Positions 1 through 8,410 of a DNA stretch of 64,000 nucleotides are shown one piece after another; the first letter of the stretch is position 1; each line of letters opens with the position of its first letter. The notes under the pieces are model-generated. The model was given only the letters and a program-made list of their open reading frames with translations, had not been told where the DNA came from and searched no databases. Position numbers and translations under genes: made by a program. The stretch is taken from positions 1,984,001-2,048,000 of the forward strand of contig NZ_CP114905.1 of NCBI RefSeq assembly GCF_027497195.1, written 5' to 3'. The DNA is from Streptomyces sp. WMMC500. GTDB taxonomy: Bacteria; Actinomycetota; Actinomycetes; Streptomycetales; Streptomycetaceae.

Positions 1-157
1 TGCTCAACGCGAGGGAGAGTGCCTCGATGCGGGCGTCGACGGCGTCGATCGCCTCCGCGAGCAGACCGGCGCGGGCCTCCAGCAGGGCCGCTTCGGCGGC
101 GAGGCGGACACCCGTGGCGGCGTGGTCGAAGGGCTCGTCAGTGTCTCGCGGCATCAT
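1..157 (-). CDS. Hypothetical Ala-rich helical protein, N-terminal part only
   Basis: A reading frame on the minus strand starts at two adjacent ATG codons (155-157 and 152-154) and runs off the left edge without a stop, so only about 52 residues are visible. An AGAAGG ribosome-binding site lies just upstream. The visible part (MMPRDTDEPFDHAATG..., then almost only Ala, Leu, Glu, Arg, Asp) is strongly helical and may be a coiled coil. I recognise no family. It diverges from the WhiB gene across about 450 bases. Confidence 0.55.
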   Translation of the reverse strand, partial: MMPRDTDEPFDHAATGVRLAAEAALLEARAGLLAEAIDAVDARIEALSLALS

Positions 158-613
158 GCGACCTTCTGCGCTGGAGCGGACAGTCATGCGAGCCCGGCCG
201 AGCGGGGACGGGCCGCCGGACGAGCGGTACGCCCGCGCGACCGCACCGGCCGCGGCGACGGCGGCCGGTCGTCGCGCGGAGGCATCTGCGGTTCCAGCCT
301 CGTGGGCGCATGGCTGCTCCTCTCCCCGGTCCGGCCCGCACGAGCGGAGTGCGGGCCGTCCCGCAGGGGAGACCGGGCAGCCCATCGGGGTGTGACATCC
401 GCGGGTCCGTGGAGCCGGTGCCGCTCGGGGAGACCGCCGCTCGGACGACGCGGACTCGCCCCGCCCCCGGTCGCGTGTCACACGGACGCGGGGTGTCCGG
501 TCTTACGTGAGAGCCCGAAAGCCCGTCGTCCGGCCGGAGATGACCGCGATCGGGTGCAGAGGGGCTCTCCCTCGATTCAGGCCAGCGGTCGGGACCCTGG
601 AGGCTGATCTGCC
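158..613. other. Non-coding divergent intergenic region upstream of WhiB gene
   Basis: This 456-base gap lies between two divergent genes. The open frames in it are compositional shadows with no ribosome-binding site or family resemblance. A GTGTCACAC inverted element occurs near 475-483, and a TTACGT element near 504-509 could be a -10 box for the WhiB gene. TGGAGG at 599-604 is the WhiB ribosome-binding site. I see nothing else definite. Confidence 0.4.
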
Positions 614-907
614 ATGCCCGCTTACCGGAGAGATTATCTCGCCTACTGGCGGGAACGGGCCGCGTGCCTGCACGCCGATCCCGAACTGTTCTTCCCCGCC
701 GGGAACTCCACGCCGACGCTGAACCAGATCGCCGAGGCGAAGACGGTGTGCCGCACCTGCCCCGTCGCGGCGCCGTGTCTCGAATGGGCCCTGCGCCTCG
801 GGCAGGTGCACGGCATCTGGGGCGGGACGACCGAGCGCGAACGGCGCGAGATGAGGAGGGCCGAGGCGCCGGAGCAGGAAACTCCCACGCCCAGCGAGGC
901 GGCGTAG
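614..907 (+). CDS. WhiB-family (Wbl) iron-sulfur transcriptional regulator
   Basis: This 97-residue protein has the complete WhiB signature: four cysteines at C18, C46, C49 and C55 (C-x2-C-x5-C spacing for the last three) that would hold a [4Fe-4S] cluster, then the GIWGG turn at residues 67-71 and a basic tail (ERERREMRR). Wbl proteins bind the housekeeping sigma factor and act as redox- or NO-sensitive regulators of development, stress and antibiotic genes. A TGGAGG site sits about 10 bases before the ATG. It stands alone, so the sequence does not say which Wbl subclass or target set it belongs to. Confidence 0.93.
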   Translation: MPAYRRDYLAYWRERAACLHADPELFFPAGNSTPTLNQIAEAKTVCRTCPVAAPCLEWALRLGQVHGIWGGTTERERREMRRAEAPEQETPTPSEAA

Positions 908-1068
908 CGGACGGCCTGACAGCGCGAACGTCCCTTTGCCTACCGCCGGCTCCGCCACGCCGGACTGACGCACGGGTCCGTCCGGGACGTACGGCGACGG
1001 GGTGCCGTCACAAACGGGACGGCTGTCCGGTCTCCTCCGTGACGATCACACCGTGTGGAAGGAAAGAC

Positions 1069-1482
1069 ATGACTGCCGAGCACGCACACCTGCCCCCGGG
1101 CGTCGAGATCATCGCCACCCTGGCTGAGGCGACGGACGGGATCCCGGCCGGCGCCGAGGCGAGGACGGTGCGGGTCACCCTGGCGCCCGGCGACACCGGC
1201 GCCCCGCCCCACCGGCACCCGGGACCGCTCTTCGGCTACGTGACCCAGGGAGAGATCCTCTTCGAACTGGAGGGGGAGGCACCCCGGGTGCTCAAGGCCG
1301 GGGACGCCGTCTTCGAACCCGGCGGCGACGTGATCCACTACCAGGGCGCCAACAACCTCCAGGACGCGCAGTCGCAGTTGGTGGTGACCATGTTCGCGCC
1401 CCCGGGCACTCCCGTGCTGACTGTGGTGGGCGCGGAGGAACTGGCCGAACGACGGCACCTGCGCGTCCCCCCGCCCGCCTGA
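1069..1482 (+). CDS. Cupin-domain protein
   Basis: This 137-residue single-domain cupin has a metal-ligand motif around PHRHPG (residues 44-49) followed by the second cupin motif near FEPGGDVIHY. Such small cupins bind a divalent metal and may be isomerases, dioxygenases or ligand sensors; the substrate cannot be read from sequence. The open frame continues further upstream, but the ATG at 1069 is preceded by GGAAGGAAAG and the protein begins where cupins normally begin. It lies 69 bases before the LAL regulator, on the same strand; a functional link is possible but unproven. Confidence 0.85.
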   Translation: MTAEHAHLPPGVEIIATLAEATDGIPAGAEARTVRVTLAPGDTGAPPHRHPGPLFGYVTQGEILFELEGEAPRVLKAGDAVFEPGGDVIHYQGANNLQDAQSQLVVTMFAPPGTPVLTVVGAEELAERRHLRVPPPA

Positions 1483-1551
1483 CCGGCGGGGCACGGCCGT
1501 CCGCCAACCGGCCCCCACCACGTAGGACACGCAGTTCGCTAGCATCTTCGC

Positions 1552-4326
1552 GTGGTCATCTCCAGCGAAGACGGCAGAGTGCCCGAAAGCGCGCCCCTGC
1601 GGGGACGCGTCCGCGAGTCGGCCGAGCTGCACGCGATGGTCGAGCGCGCCCGCGCCGGAAAGAGCGGTGCGCTGGTCGTCTCCGGTGAGGCGGGTATCGG
1701 CAAGAGCGCGCTCCTGGAGCGGATGGCGGAGGGTGCCGCGGGCCATGCCCGGATCGAGCGCATGATCGCGCCGGAGTCCGAGATGGAGCTGGCCTACGCG
1801 GGGCTGCATCAGTTGTGCGGACCCCTGATGGGCTCGGCCGGACGCCTGCCGGGCCCGCAGCGCGAGGCGATCGAGACGGCGCTCGGGCTGCGCCAGGGCT
1901 CCGCACCCAGCCCCTTCCTCGTCGGGATCGCCCTGCTCGGGCTGCTCACCGAGGCCGCGGACGAACGGGCGCTCCTCTGCCTCGTCGACGACGCCCAGTG
2001 GCTCGACGAGGCGTCGGCACGCGCGGTCGCGTTCGCCGCCCGGCGCCTCGACGCCGAGGGAGTCGCCCTCGTCCTGGCCATGCGCACGGTGGACGACGCG
2101 TTCGCCGGGCTGCCCCGGATGGAGATCACCGGGGTGGGCCACGAGGACGCGCGCGAGCTCCTGCGGCTCGCCGCCCCGGGCGGCCTGGACCGGCGCATCC
2201 GCGACCAGTTGCTCGCGGAGGCACGCGGCAACCCGCTCGCGCTGCGGGAGCTGCCGCGGGCGCTGAGCCCGGCCGAGATCGCCGGCGGGTTCGCTCTCGC
2301 CGGCTCGGTGGCGCTGGAAGGCCGTATCGAGCAGAGCCTGGTCGCCCAGTTCGAGCCGCTGCCCGCGTCGACGCGCCTGCTGATGCTGCTGGCAGCCGCC
2401 GAGCCGACGGGCGACCCCGGGCTGCTGTGGCGCGCGAGCGCGATACTCGGGCTGGGACCGACGGACTTCGACGCCGCCGCGCAGGCCGACGCGCTGGTCG
2501 TCGGCACCCGCGCCGGGTTCCGCCATCCGCTCGTACGGTCGGCGGTCTACCGCTCGGCGGCGCCGGAGGACCGCCGCCGCGTCCACGCCGCGCTGGCCGA
2601 CGTCACCAGCGCCGAGCACGACCCCGACCGCCGGGCCTGGCACCGGGCCAGCGCGACCCTGCACCCGGACGAAGAGGTCGCCGCCGAGCTGGAGCGGTCC
2701 GCGGTACGGGCACGGACCCGGGGCGGCGCCGCCGCCGCGGCCGCCTTCCTGGAACGGGCGACGGAACTGACTCCCCAGCCGTTCCCCCGCGCGCAGCGGT
2801 TGATCGCCGCGGCCGAGGCCAAGCACGAGGCGGGCGCGCCGACGGCCGCGCTGCACCTGCTCGAATCCGCCGGCGACCTCCCCCTCAGCGAGTTGCAGGA
2901 AGCGCTCGTCGCCCGGCTGCGGGCCCGCGCCGGGTACGCGCTACGGCGTGATCGCAGCGGCACGCAGCGCCTGCTCGCCGCCGCGCAGGGCCTGGAGGGA
3001 CTCGACCCCGTCCTGGCCCGCGACACCTACATCGAGGCGCTGGCAGCCGCGATCTACGGCGGCCGGCTCGGCGACGCCGAGCAGGCCGCCGCCGTGGCGA
3101 ACGCGATCCTGGAGGCGACCCCCGCCGCGGAGGAGTCCGACCGGGCACGGGACCTGATCCTGCGCGGCCAGGCACTGCTCGCCGCCAGGGGGCAGCAGGC
3201 GGCCCTGCAGACCCTGCGCCGCGCCCAGCGCGCCTTCATGGAGCAGGCCCCGGCGCTGGAGCTGCACTGGATGTGGTTCGCCTCGCGCTCCGCGCAGGAC
3301 CTCTGGGACGCCCCCGCCCTCCGCGCGCTCGCGAACCGCGCGGTCGAACTCGCCCGCGCCGAAGGAGTCCTGACGGTGCTGCCGATCGCCCTGAGCCTGC
3401 TGATGCTGGCGCAGACGGTCGACGGCGACCTGGACGCCGCGGAAGCGTCCTGCGACGAGATAGAAGCCATCAAGGAGGTCACCGGCAACCCGCTGCCGCA
3501 GTACGGCCGGCTCTTCCTCGCCGCGTACCGGGGGGAGGCCGAGGAGACGAAGCGGTGGACGGAGCGGATCCGCGCCGACGCGCAGGCACGCGGCGAGGGC
3601 TACGGCGTGAGCGCGGTCAACTTCTCCGAGGCCATCCTCTACAACGGCCTCGGCCGCTTCGCCGAGGCGGTGGCCTCAGGACGCCGCGAGCTGCCGTACA
3701 CACACGAGCTGAACCACGCGATGCGCACCCTGCTGGAGCTCGTCGAGGCGGCCACGCACACGGGCGAACGGGCCCTCGCCGAGCAGGCGTTCGAGCAGTT
3801 GGCCGCCGTCACGCGACCGGTCGGGACGACCTGGGCGCGCGCCGTCCTGGCGATGTCCGAGGCGCAGTTGCGGGAGGGCGACGAGGCGGAGAGCCGGTAC
3901 GTGGAAGCGCTCGCGCGCTTCGAGCGGGAGCGCATCCCGATCATGATCGGCCGCTGCAAGCTGCTGTACGGGGAGGAACTCGTGCGCCAGGGCCGGCACG
4001 CGGACGCCCGCGAGCAGCTCACGTCCGCGTACGACGTCCTGTCGCGCTGCGGCATGAAGGGCTTCGCCGACCGCGCCGCACGCGAACTGGGCACGATCGG
4101 CGAGGCACCGCACGCGCGCGCGCAGCGGCCGACGGCGCAGCTCACCGAGCAGGAGCTGAACGTGGCGCGCCTCGCCCGCGAAGGGCTCACGAACCGGGAC
4201 ATCGGGGCGCGGTTGTTCATCAGCGCGCGCACCGCCGAGTACCACCTGCACAAGGTCTTCCTGAAACTCGGCATCAAGGGGCGGGCCGAGCTGAAGACCG
4301 CGCTCGGCGACTCGACCGCGCACTGA
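1552..4326 (+). CDS. LAL-type LuxR-family regulator with AAA ATPase domain
   Basis: This 924-residue protein has the LAL (large ATP-binding LuxR) architecture. A P-loop GEAGIGKS lies at residues 45-52, and a Walker B-like LCLVDDAQWLDE near residues 142-155. A long helical, TPR-like middle follows, then a LuxR/GerE helix-turn-helix at about residues 858-915 (LTEQELNVARLAREGLTNRDI...RTAEYHL). The family uses ATP and a small effector to activate secondary-metabolism or catabolic operons. The start is a GTG at 1552 with no strong ribosome-binding site, so it may be leaderless or begin slightly downstream. The target is not evident; the cupin upstream is the nearest candidate partner. Confidence 0.9.
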   Translation: MVISSEDGRVPESAPLRGRVRESAELHAMVERARAGKSGALVVSGEAGIGKSALLERMAEGAAGHARIERMIAPESEMELAYAGLHQLCGPLMGSAGRLPGPQREAIETALGLRQGSAPSPFLVGIALLGLLTEAADERALLCLVDDAQWLDEASARAVAFAARRLDAEGVALVLAMRTVDDAFAGLPRMEITGVGHEDARELLRLAAPGGLDRRIRDQLLAEARGNPLALRELPRALSPAEIAGGFALAGSVALEGRIEQSLVAQFEPLPASTRLLMLLAAAEPTGDPGLLWRASAILGLGPTDFDAAAQADALVVGTRAGFRHPLVRSAVYRSAAPEDRRRVHAALADVTSAEHDPDRRAWHRASATLHPDEEVAAELERSAVRARTRGGAAAAAAFLERATELTPQPFPRAQRLIAAAEAKHEAGAPTAALHLLESAGDLPLSELQEALVARLRARAGYALRRDRSGTQRLLAAAQGLEGLDPVLARDTYIEALAAAIYGGRLGDAEQAAAVANAILEATPAAEESDRARDLILRGQALLAARGQQAALQTLRRAQRAFMEQAPALELHWMWFASRSAQDLWDAPALRALANRAVELARAEGVLTVLPIALSLLMLAQTVDGDLDAAEASCDEIEAIKEVTGNPLPQYGRLFLAAYRGEAEETKRWTERIRADAQARGEGYGVSAVNFSEAILYNGLGRFAEAVASGRRELPYTHELNHAMRTLLELVEAATHTGERALAEQAFEQLAAVTRPVGTTWARAVLAMSEAQLREGDEAESRYVEALARFERERIPIMIGRCKLLYGEELVRQGRHADAREQLTSAYDVLSRCGMKGFADRAARELGTIGEAPHARAQRPTAQLTEQELNVARLAREGLTNRDIGARLFISARTAEYHLHKVFLKLGIKGRAELKTALGDSTAH

Positions 4327-4338
4327 TCCGGACTCCGG

Positions 4339-4884
4339 CTAGCGCGAGGGGCACGCGGGGCGGTTCTGCCCTGCCCGGCAGGCGGCGCACCGCATGACCG
4401 GGTCAGCGCCCTCCCACGGAACCCGTGCCCGCAGGTTCGCCCCTTCCTCCGCCCGCTCCCGGGCGGAGACCAGGACCGTACGGGACAGGTCGGCCATCCC
4501 CGCCGCGGCCGGGGTGTCGAGCACCGCCCGGTGCAACCGGTCCCACACCCCGGCACGGGACCAGAGCAGGAAGCGGCGGTGGGCGGTGGACTTCGACAGG
4601 GCGAAGCAGGGCGGCAGGGCACGCCAGGCGCAGCCGGACACCAGGACGTAGACGACGGCGGCGAACACCGTCTGATCGGGCGTGTTCCGTGTTCCGCCGC
4701 CCTGCGGCCGGGCATGCTCCGGTGGCAGCAGGGGGCGGGCGATCTCCCACAGACCGCCGGGGACGATCCACCGCCACTCCTGCTTCTCGTCGCTCGTCGG
4801 CACCTGCTGCAGCACGTGGGTCACTCCCCTGGGACGTTCGGCTGGTCGCCATCTGGAACCGGGCGGGCGGCCTGCCTGTGACAC
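4339..4884 (-). pseudogene. Truncated IS5-family transposase remnant
   Basis: The minus-strand frame carries the N-terminal domain typical of Streptomyces IS5-group transposases (WEIARPLLPPE..., then PDQTVFAAVVYVL, GCAWRALPPCF, TAHRRFLLW, WDRLHRAVLD). After the usual LSRTVLVSA segment the family continues into a DDE catalytic core with a PSPVDRGKPGSK-like block. Here the frame decays into low-complexity residues and stops without any DDE residues. About half the gene is missing and no terminal inverted repeats were found. It is a dead insertion-sequence fragment between the LAL gene and a hydrolase. Confidence 0.78.
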
Positions 4885-5002
4885 CGCGGACGGTCACGAA
4901 GGGTGCACGGCTTCCCTCGTGTCCGGCGGAGTGGTCACCCCTCTGACCGGACAGCCGCGCACCCTGTGACATTCCCACCGTGGGCACACCGTGGCGGGCC
5001 GC

Positions 5003-5977
5003 TCAGGAGGAGCCCGCACCACTGCCCAGGGCGTCGCGCAGCGCCGTGACGGACTGGGCGACGGCCGCCCGGGCGGCCCGGGTGTCGCTGAGCGGGTTGA
5101 GCATCATGAAGTCGTGGATCACGCCGTCGTAACGGACGGTGGTGACGTCGACGCCGGCCGAGCGGAGCTTGGCCGCGTAGGCCTCGCCCTCGTCGCGGAG
5201 CACGTCCGCCTCGTCGACGAGGAGGAGGGCCGGCGGGAGACCGGAGAGCTGGTCGAGTCCGGCCCGCAGGGGGGACGCGGTGATCTCGCCGCGCTGCGAG
5301 CGGTCGGGCGCGTAGGCGTTCCAGAACCACTCCATGGCCTTGGCGGTGAGGTAGTAGCCGGAGGCGAGGTCGGCGTAGGACTCGGTGTCCATGCCGGCGT
5401 CGGTGACCGGGTAGTACATCGACTGGTGCACGAAGCGGACGTCGCCGCGCTCCTTGGCCATGAGCGTGAGGGCGGCCGTCATGTTCCCGCCGACCGAGTC
5501 GCCCGCAACCGCCATGCGGTCCGGATCGAGGCCGTGGGCGGCGCCTTCCCTGACGATCCACTGCGCGGTGGCGTAGCCCTGCTCGATCGCGACCGGGTAG
5601 TGGGCTTCGGGAGAGCGGGCGTACTCGACGAACACGACCGCGGCCCGCGCCCCGTCCGCGAGTTCGCGCACCAGCCGGTCGTGGGTGCCGGCGTTGCCCA
5701 GAATCCATCCGCCGCCGTGCATGTAGAGCACCACGGGGAGAGGCCCGGCGACCCCGCGCGGCCGGACGATGCGGACCTGGACGTCGCCGACGTCGGCGGG
5801 AACGGTGATCCACTCCGAGTCGGCGTCGGGCTTCCCGATCGGTTCGGCCTGAATGTCGTCCAGGAGCTTGCGGGCCTTCTCGGGCCCCATCTCGTACAGG
5901 AACGGCGGCTGGGACGTGTCCTGGGCGAACTGCTGGGCGGCGGGCTCCAGAACGATGGAGCCGGAGGGAGCGGTCAT
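5003..5977 (-). CDS. Alpha/beta hydrolase, HSL-like acetyl esterase
   Basis: This 324-residue protein has the hormone-sensitive-lipase fold signature: oxyanion-hole HGGG at residues 87-90, nucleophile elbow GDSVGG at 159-164 (Ser161), a later Asp in VDEADVLRDEGE and the His in GVIHDF. The family hydrolyses short-chain acyl esters. The frame is open 19 codons further upstream, but ATG 5977 has GGAG nine bases before it and gives the usual family start. No signal peptide is present, so it is cytoplasmic. It is divergent from another hydrolase at 6231. Confidence 0.88.
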   Translation of the reverse strand: MTAPSGSIVLEPAAQQFAQDTSQPPFLYEMGPEKARKLLDDIQAEPIGKPDADSEWITVPADVGDVQVRIVRPRGVAGPLPVVLYMHGGGWILGNAGTHDRLVRELADGARAAVVFVEYARSPEAHYPVAIEQGYATAQWIVREGAAHGLDPDRMAVAGDSVGGNMTAALTLMAKERGDVRFVHQSMYYPVTDAGMDTESYADLASGYYLTAKAMEWFWNAYAPDRSQRGEITASPLRAGLDQLSGLPPALLLVDEADVLRDEGEAYAAKLRSAGVDVTTVRYDGVIHDFMMLNPLSDTRAARAAVAQSVTALRDALGSGAGSS

Positions 5978-6230
5978 GACGTACTCCGTGAGGTGGGGGG
6001 TGGGGAGGTACCGAGGACCGCTGCACGGCGGCACGGCGGGGCGTCGTCACGCCAGGCCGGCGGGCAGGCTGCGCAGCATGGCCACGCACACCAGCGTCGC
6101 CCCTGCGCGTCATGATCGCATCCGTGCACCGGCACACTCCGGCCCGTCCCGCCACTTCGTCGCTGCGTTTGTGGGACCCGTCCTCGGGGCCGACGATGGT
6201 GAGAGCCCCGAGCGAGAGGAGCTGCGGCAC

Positions 6231-7058
6231 ATGAGCGAGCCGACGACCGATGCCCCGCCGATCGTGCTGATCCACGGGCTCTGGATGACCGCGAGAAGCT
6301 GGGACCGCTGGGCGCAGCACTACCGGGCGAAGGGGTACGAGGTGGTCGTGCCGTCGTACCCGGGGTTCGAGATCGAGGTGGAGGCGCTGCGCGCGAAGCC
6401 CGAGATCATCGCCGCGGCGTCCGTCTCCGAAACCCTCGACCATCTCGGCAACGTGATCGAGAGCCTGGACCGTCCGCCGATCATCATGGGCCATTCCTTC
6501 GGCGGGACCTTCACCCAGCTCCTGGTCAACCGGGGCCTGGGCGTGGCCGCCGTGACCATCGACTCGGCGCCGCCCGAGGGTGTGCGGGTGAACCCGCCGT
6601 CCCAGATCAAGTCCCTGTTCCCGGTGCTCTCCAACCCGGCCAACCGGCACCGCGCGGTGGGCTTCACCAAGGAGCAGTTCCACTACGCGTTCGCCAACAC
6701 CTGCACCCGGGAGGAGTCCGACGCGGCGTACGACCGCCTCCACATCCCGGCGCCCGGCAGTTGGGTGTGGAACTACGGCCTGCTCGCCAACTGGAAGCCG
6801 GGACACCAGGAGACCTGGGTCGACTACGACCGGGACGAGCGGGCGCCGCTGCTGTTCATCATCGGCGGCAAGGATCACCTGATGCCGCCCGCGGTGATCC
6901 GCTCGAACGCGAAGAAGTACCGCAACTCCGCGGCCCTGACCGAGACGTACGAGTTCCCGGACCGCTCGCACTTCACGGGCGTGGAGCCCGGCTGGGAGCA
7001 GGTGGCCGACTACGCGCTCGCATGGGCGACCAGCAACGCCCGTACCCCGCAGACCTGA
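6231..7058 (+). CDS. Alpha/beta hydrolase
   Basis: This 275-residue protein has an oxyanion region LIHGLWMTARSWDRW near residues 13-26, the nucleophile elbow GHSFGG, and a C-terminal D-x-H pair (GGKDHLMPP, and DRSHFTGVEPGWE near the end). It looks like the common actinobacterial non-haem esterase/lactonase group; the substrate is unknown. ATG 6231 follows GAGAGGAG; the longer open frame upstream is not coding-like. It ends before the DUF4394 gene. Confidence 0.88.
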   Translation: MSEPTTDAPPIVLIHGLWMTARSWDRWAQHYRAKGYEVVVPSYPGFEIEVEALRAKPEIIAAASVSETLDHLGNVIESLDRPPIIMGHSFGGTFTQLLVNRGLGVAAVTIDSAPPEGVRVNPPSQIKSLFPVLSNPANRHRAVGFTKEQFHYAFANTCTREESDAAYDRLHIPAPGSWVWNYGLLANWKPGHQETWVDYDRDERAPLLFIIGGKDHLMPPAVIRSNAKKYRNSAALTETYEFPDRSHFTGVEPGWEQVADYALAWATSNARTPQT

Positions 7059-7304
7059 CGGCGAGCCTGCCGCCCGGGAGTCCGGCCTCGAATCCGGCCC
7101 CGACGAGCCGTCCTGACGCCTGCATCACACGGTTGGTGACGCGCTCCTTCACCGCTGTCGGCGACAGGCCGGACGGCCACGGCGGCTGAGCCGCCGCGGT
7201 GGGCGAGGTGCGCGGGGCCGTACGTCCGGCCCCGTGCCCCGTACCGCCGGTACGGCCAGCCGTCGTCCAATCGGCGTCCAGTCCCCCCGCATAGCTTGTG
7301 GCCC

Positions 7305-7332
7305 GCTCGCCACACAGTGGCTCGCCACACAG
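7305..7332 (+). repeat. Tandem 13-bp direct repeat in the 5' region of the DUF4394 gene
   Basis: GCTCGCCACACAG occurs at 7305-7317 and again at 7320-7332, separated by two bases. The second copy ends inside the AGGAGGGGGA ribosome-binding site of the next gene. It may be a regulator half-site pair or a simple duplication. Confidence 0.5.
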
Positions 7333-7346
7333 GAGGGGGAAGACCA

Positions 7347-8216
7347 GTGACAGGATTCAGGAAGAGAGCCGTCGCGGCGGTCGCCGCGCTGTCCGCCGTC
7401 GCGGCGCTCGCCGTGGCCGCACCGGCGTCCGGCAGCTCCAACTCGCAGAGCGCCGCGAGCCTGCGCGCCTACGGCATCTCCAGCGACGGCACGCTCATGT
7501 CCACCTTCACCACCGACCGGCCCACCGTGCTGGACTGGGTCCGGGTCGTCACCGGGCTGAAGGGCGACACGGCCCTTCGCGGCATCGACTTCCGCCCCCA
7601 GGACGGCAAGTTGTACGGCCTCGGCGACCAGGGTGGGATCTACACGATCACCATGCCGCCGCAGACCCCGGACGTGGTCGTCACCAAGGTCTCGCAGCTC
7701 CAGGTCCCGCTGTACGGGACCAACTTCGGCTTCGACCACAACCCCGCCGCCGACCGGCTGCGGGTGGTCAGCGACAACGGCCAGAACCTGCGGCACAACC
7801 TGAACGACCACACCACCGTCGAGGACCTCGTCCTCACCACGCCGCCGGGCGGCACGACGCGGGGCGTGACCGCGTCCGGCTACACGAACAACGATCTCAA
7901 CAACCAGACCGCCACCACCCTGTTCGGCATCAACACCACCACCGACCAGGTGGTCATCCAGTCCCCGGCCAACAACGGCACGCTCGCCCCGACCGGCTCG
8001 CTCGGCTTCGACGCCGGCCCGAACGCGGGCCTGGACGTCTACGCCGACCTCGTCAACGGCAAGACGAAGACGAACACCGCGTTCGCCAGCCTGCAGCCGG
8101 CCGCCGGCGGCGCGTACGCGCTGTACGACGTGAACCTGCTGACCGGCGAGACGACCGGCCTGGGTCAGTTCCCGCTGCCCATCAGCGACATCGCCGTCCA
8201 GCTCGACTCCAACTGA
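7347..8216 (+). CDS. Secreted DUF4394-domain protein
   Basis: This 289-residue protein begins with a Sec-type signal peptide (basic GFRKR, then a long Ala/Val/Leu segment ending near APASGS). The mature part matches the DUF4394 pattern, with beta-propeller-like repeats such as LRGIDFRPQDGKLYGLGDQGGIYTI, GFDHNPAADRLRVVSDNGQN and a final SDIAVQLDSN. The family's function is not known. The GTG start at 7347 has a perfect AGGAGG seven bases ahead; an in-frame ATG further upstream is not supported. A strong terminator follows at 8257. Confidence 0.85.
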   Translation: MTGFRKRAVAAVAALSAVAALAVAAPASGSSNSQSAASLRAYGISSDGTLMSTFTTDRPTVLDWVRVVTGLKGDTALRGIDFRPQDGKLYGLGDQGGIYTITMPPQTPDVVVTKVSQLQVPLYGTNFGFDHNPAADRLRVVSDNGQNLRHNLNDHTTVEDLVLTTPPGGTTRGVTASGYTNNDLNNQTATTLFGINTTTDQVVIQSPANNGTLAPTGSLGFDAGPNAGLDVYADLVNGKTKTNTAFASLQPAAGGAYALYDVNLLTGETTGLGQFPLPISDIAVQLDSN

Positions 8217-8256
8217 GCGACGCCCGCGGCCACCGCGCCGGCCGCGTTCGCCCCCC

Positions 8257-8289
8257 GAGCCCGCCCCGGTCCTCATCCGGGGCGGGCTC
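8257..8289. terminator. Perfect 13-bp hairpin, intrinsic terminator without U tract
   Basis: GAGCCCGCCCCGG (8257-8269) pairs perfectly with 8277-8289 around a 7-base loop, about 40 bases after the DUF4394 stop. High-GC actinobacteria commonly use such stems without a T run. Confidence 0.75.
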
Positions 8290-8410
8290 CGCGCCGTGCC
8301 CCGGCGGCCGTCCCGCGCGTCCCGGGCCTCGAACTGCTGGACGGCTCGCGGTGTCTGCAGAATCCTGTGCCGCGGGGAGCCGCGCAGTGGGGCGAGCGAG
8401 GGGGAACGAC

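Noticed and set aside
19..607. Overlapping plus-strand frames at the left edge
   Set aside because: Arg/Pro/Gly-rich composition, no ribosome-binding sites, and they overlie a better minus-strand gene start at 157.
4339..4884. Functional insertion sequence
   Set aside because: The DDE catalytic half is missing and no terminal inverted repeats or target duplications were seen.
8257..8289. Inverted repeat as a protein-binding operator for the SARP gene
   Set aside because: It is a perfect 13-bp GC stem with a 7-base loop just after a stop codon, typical of a terminator, and lies 120 bases from the SARP start.
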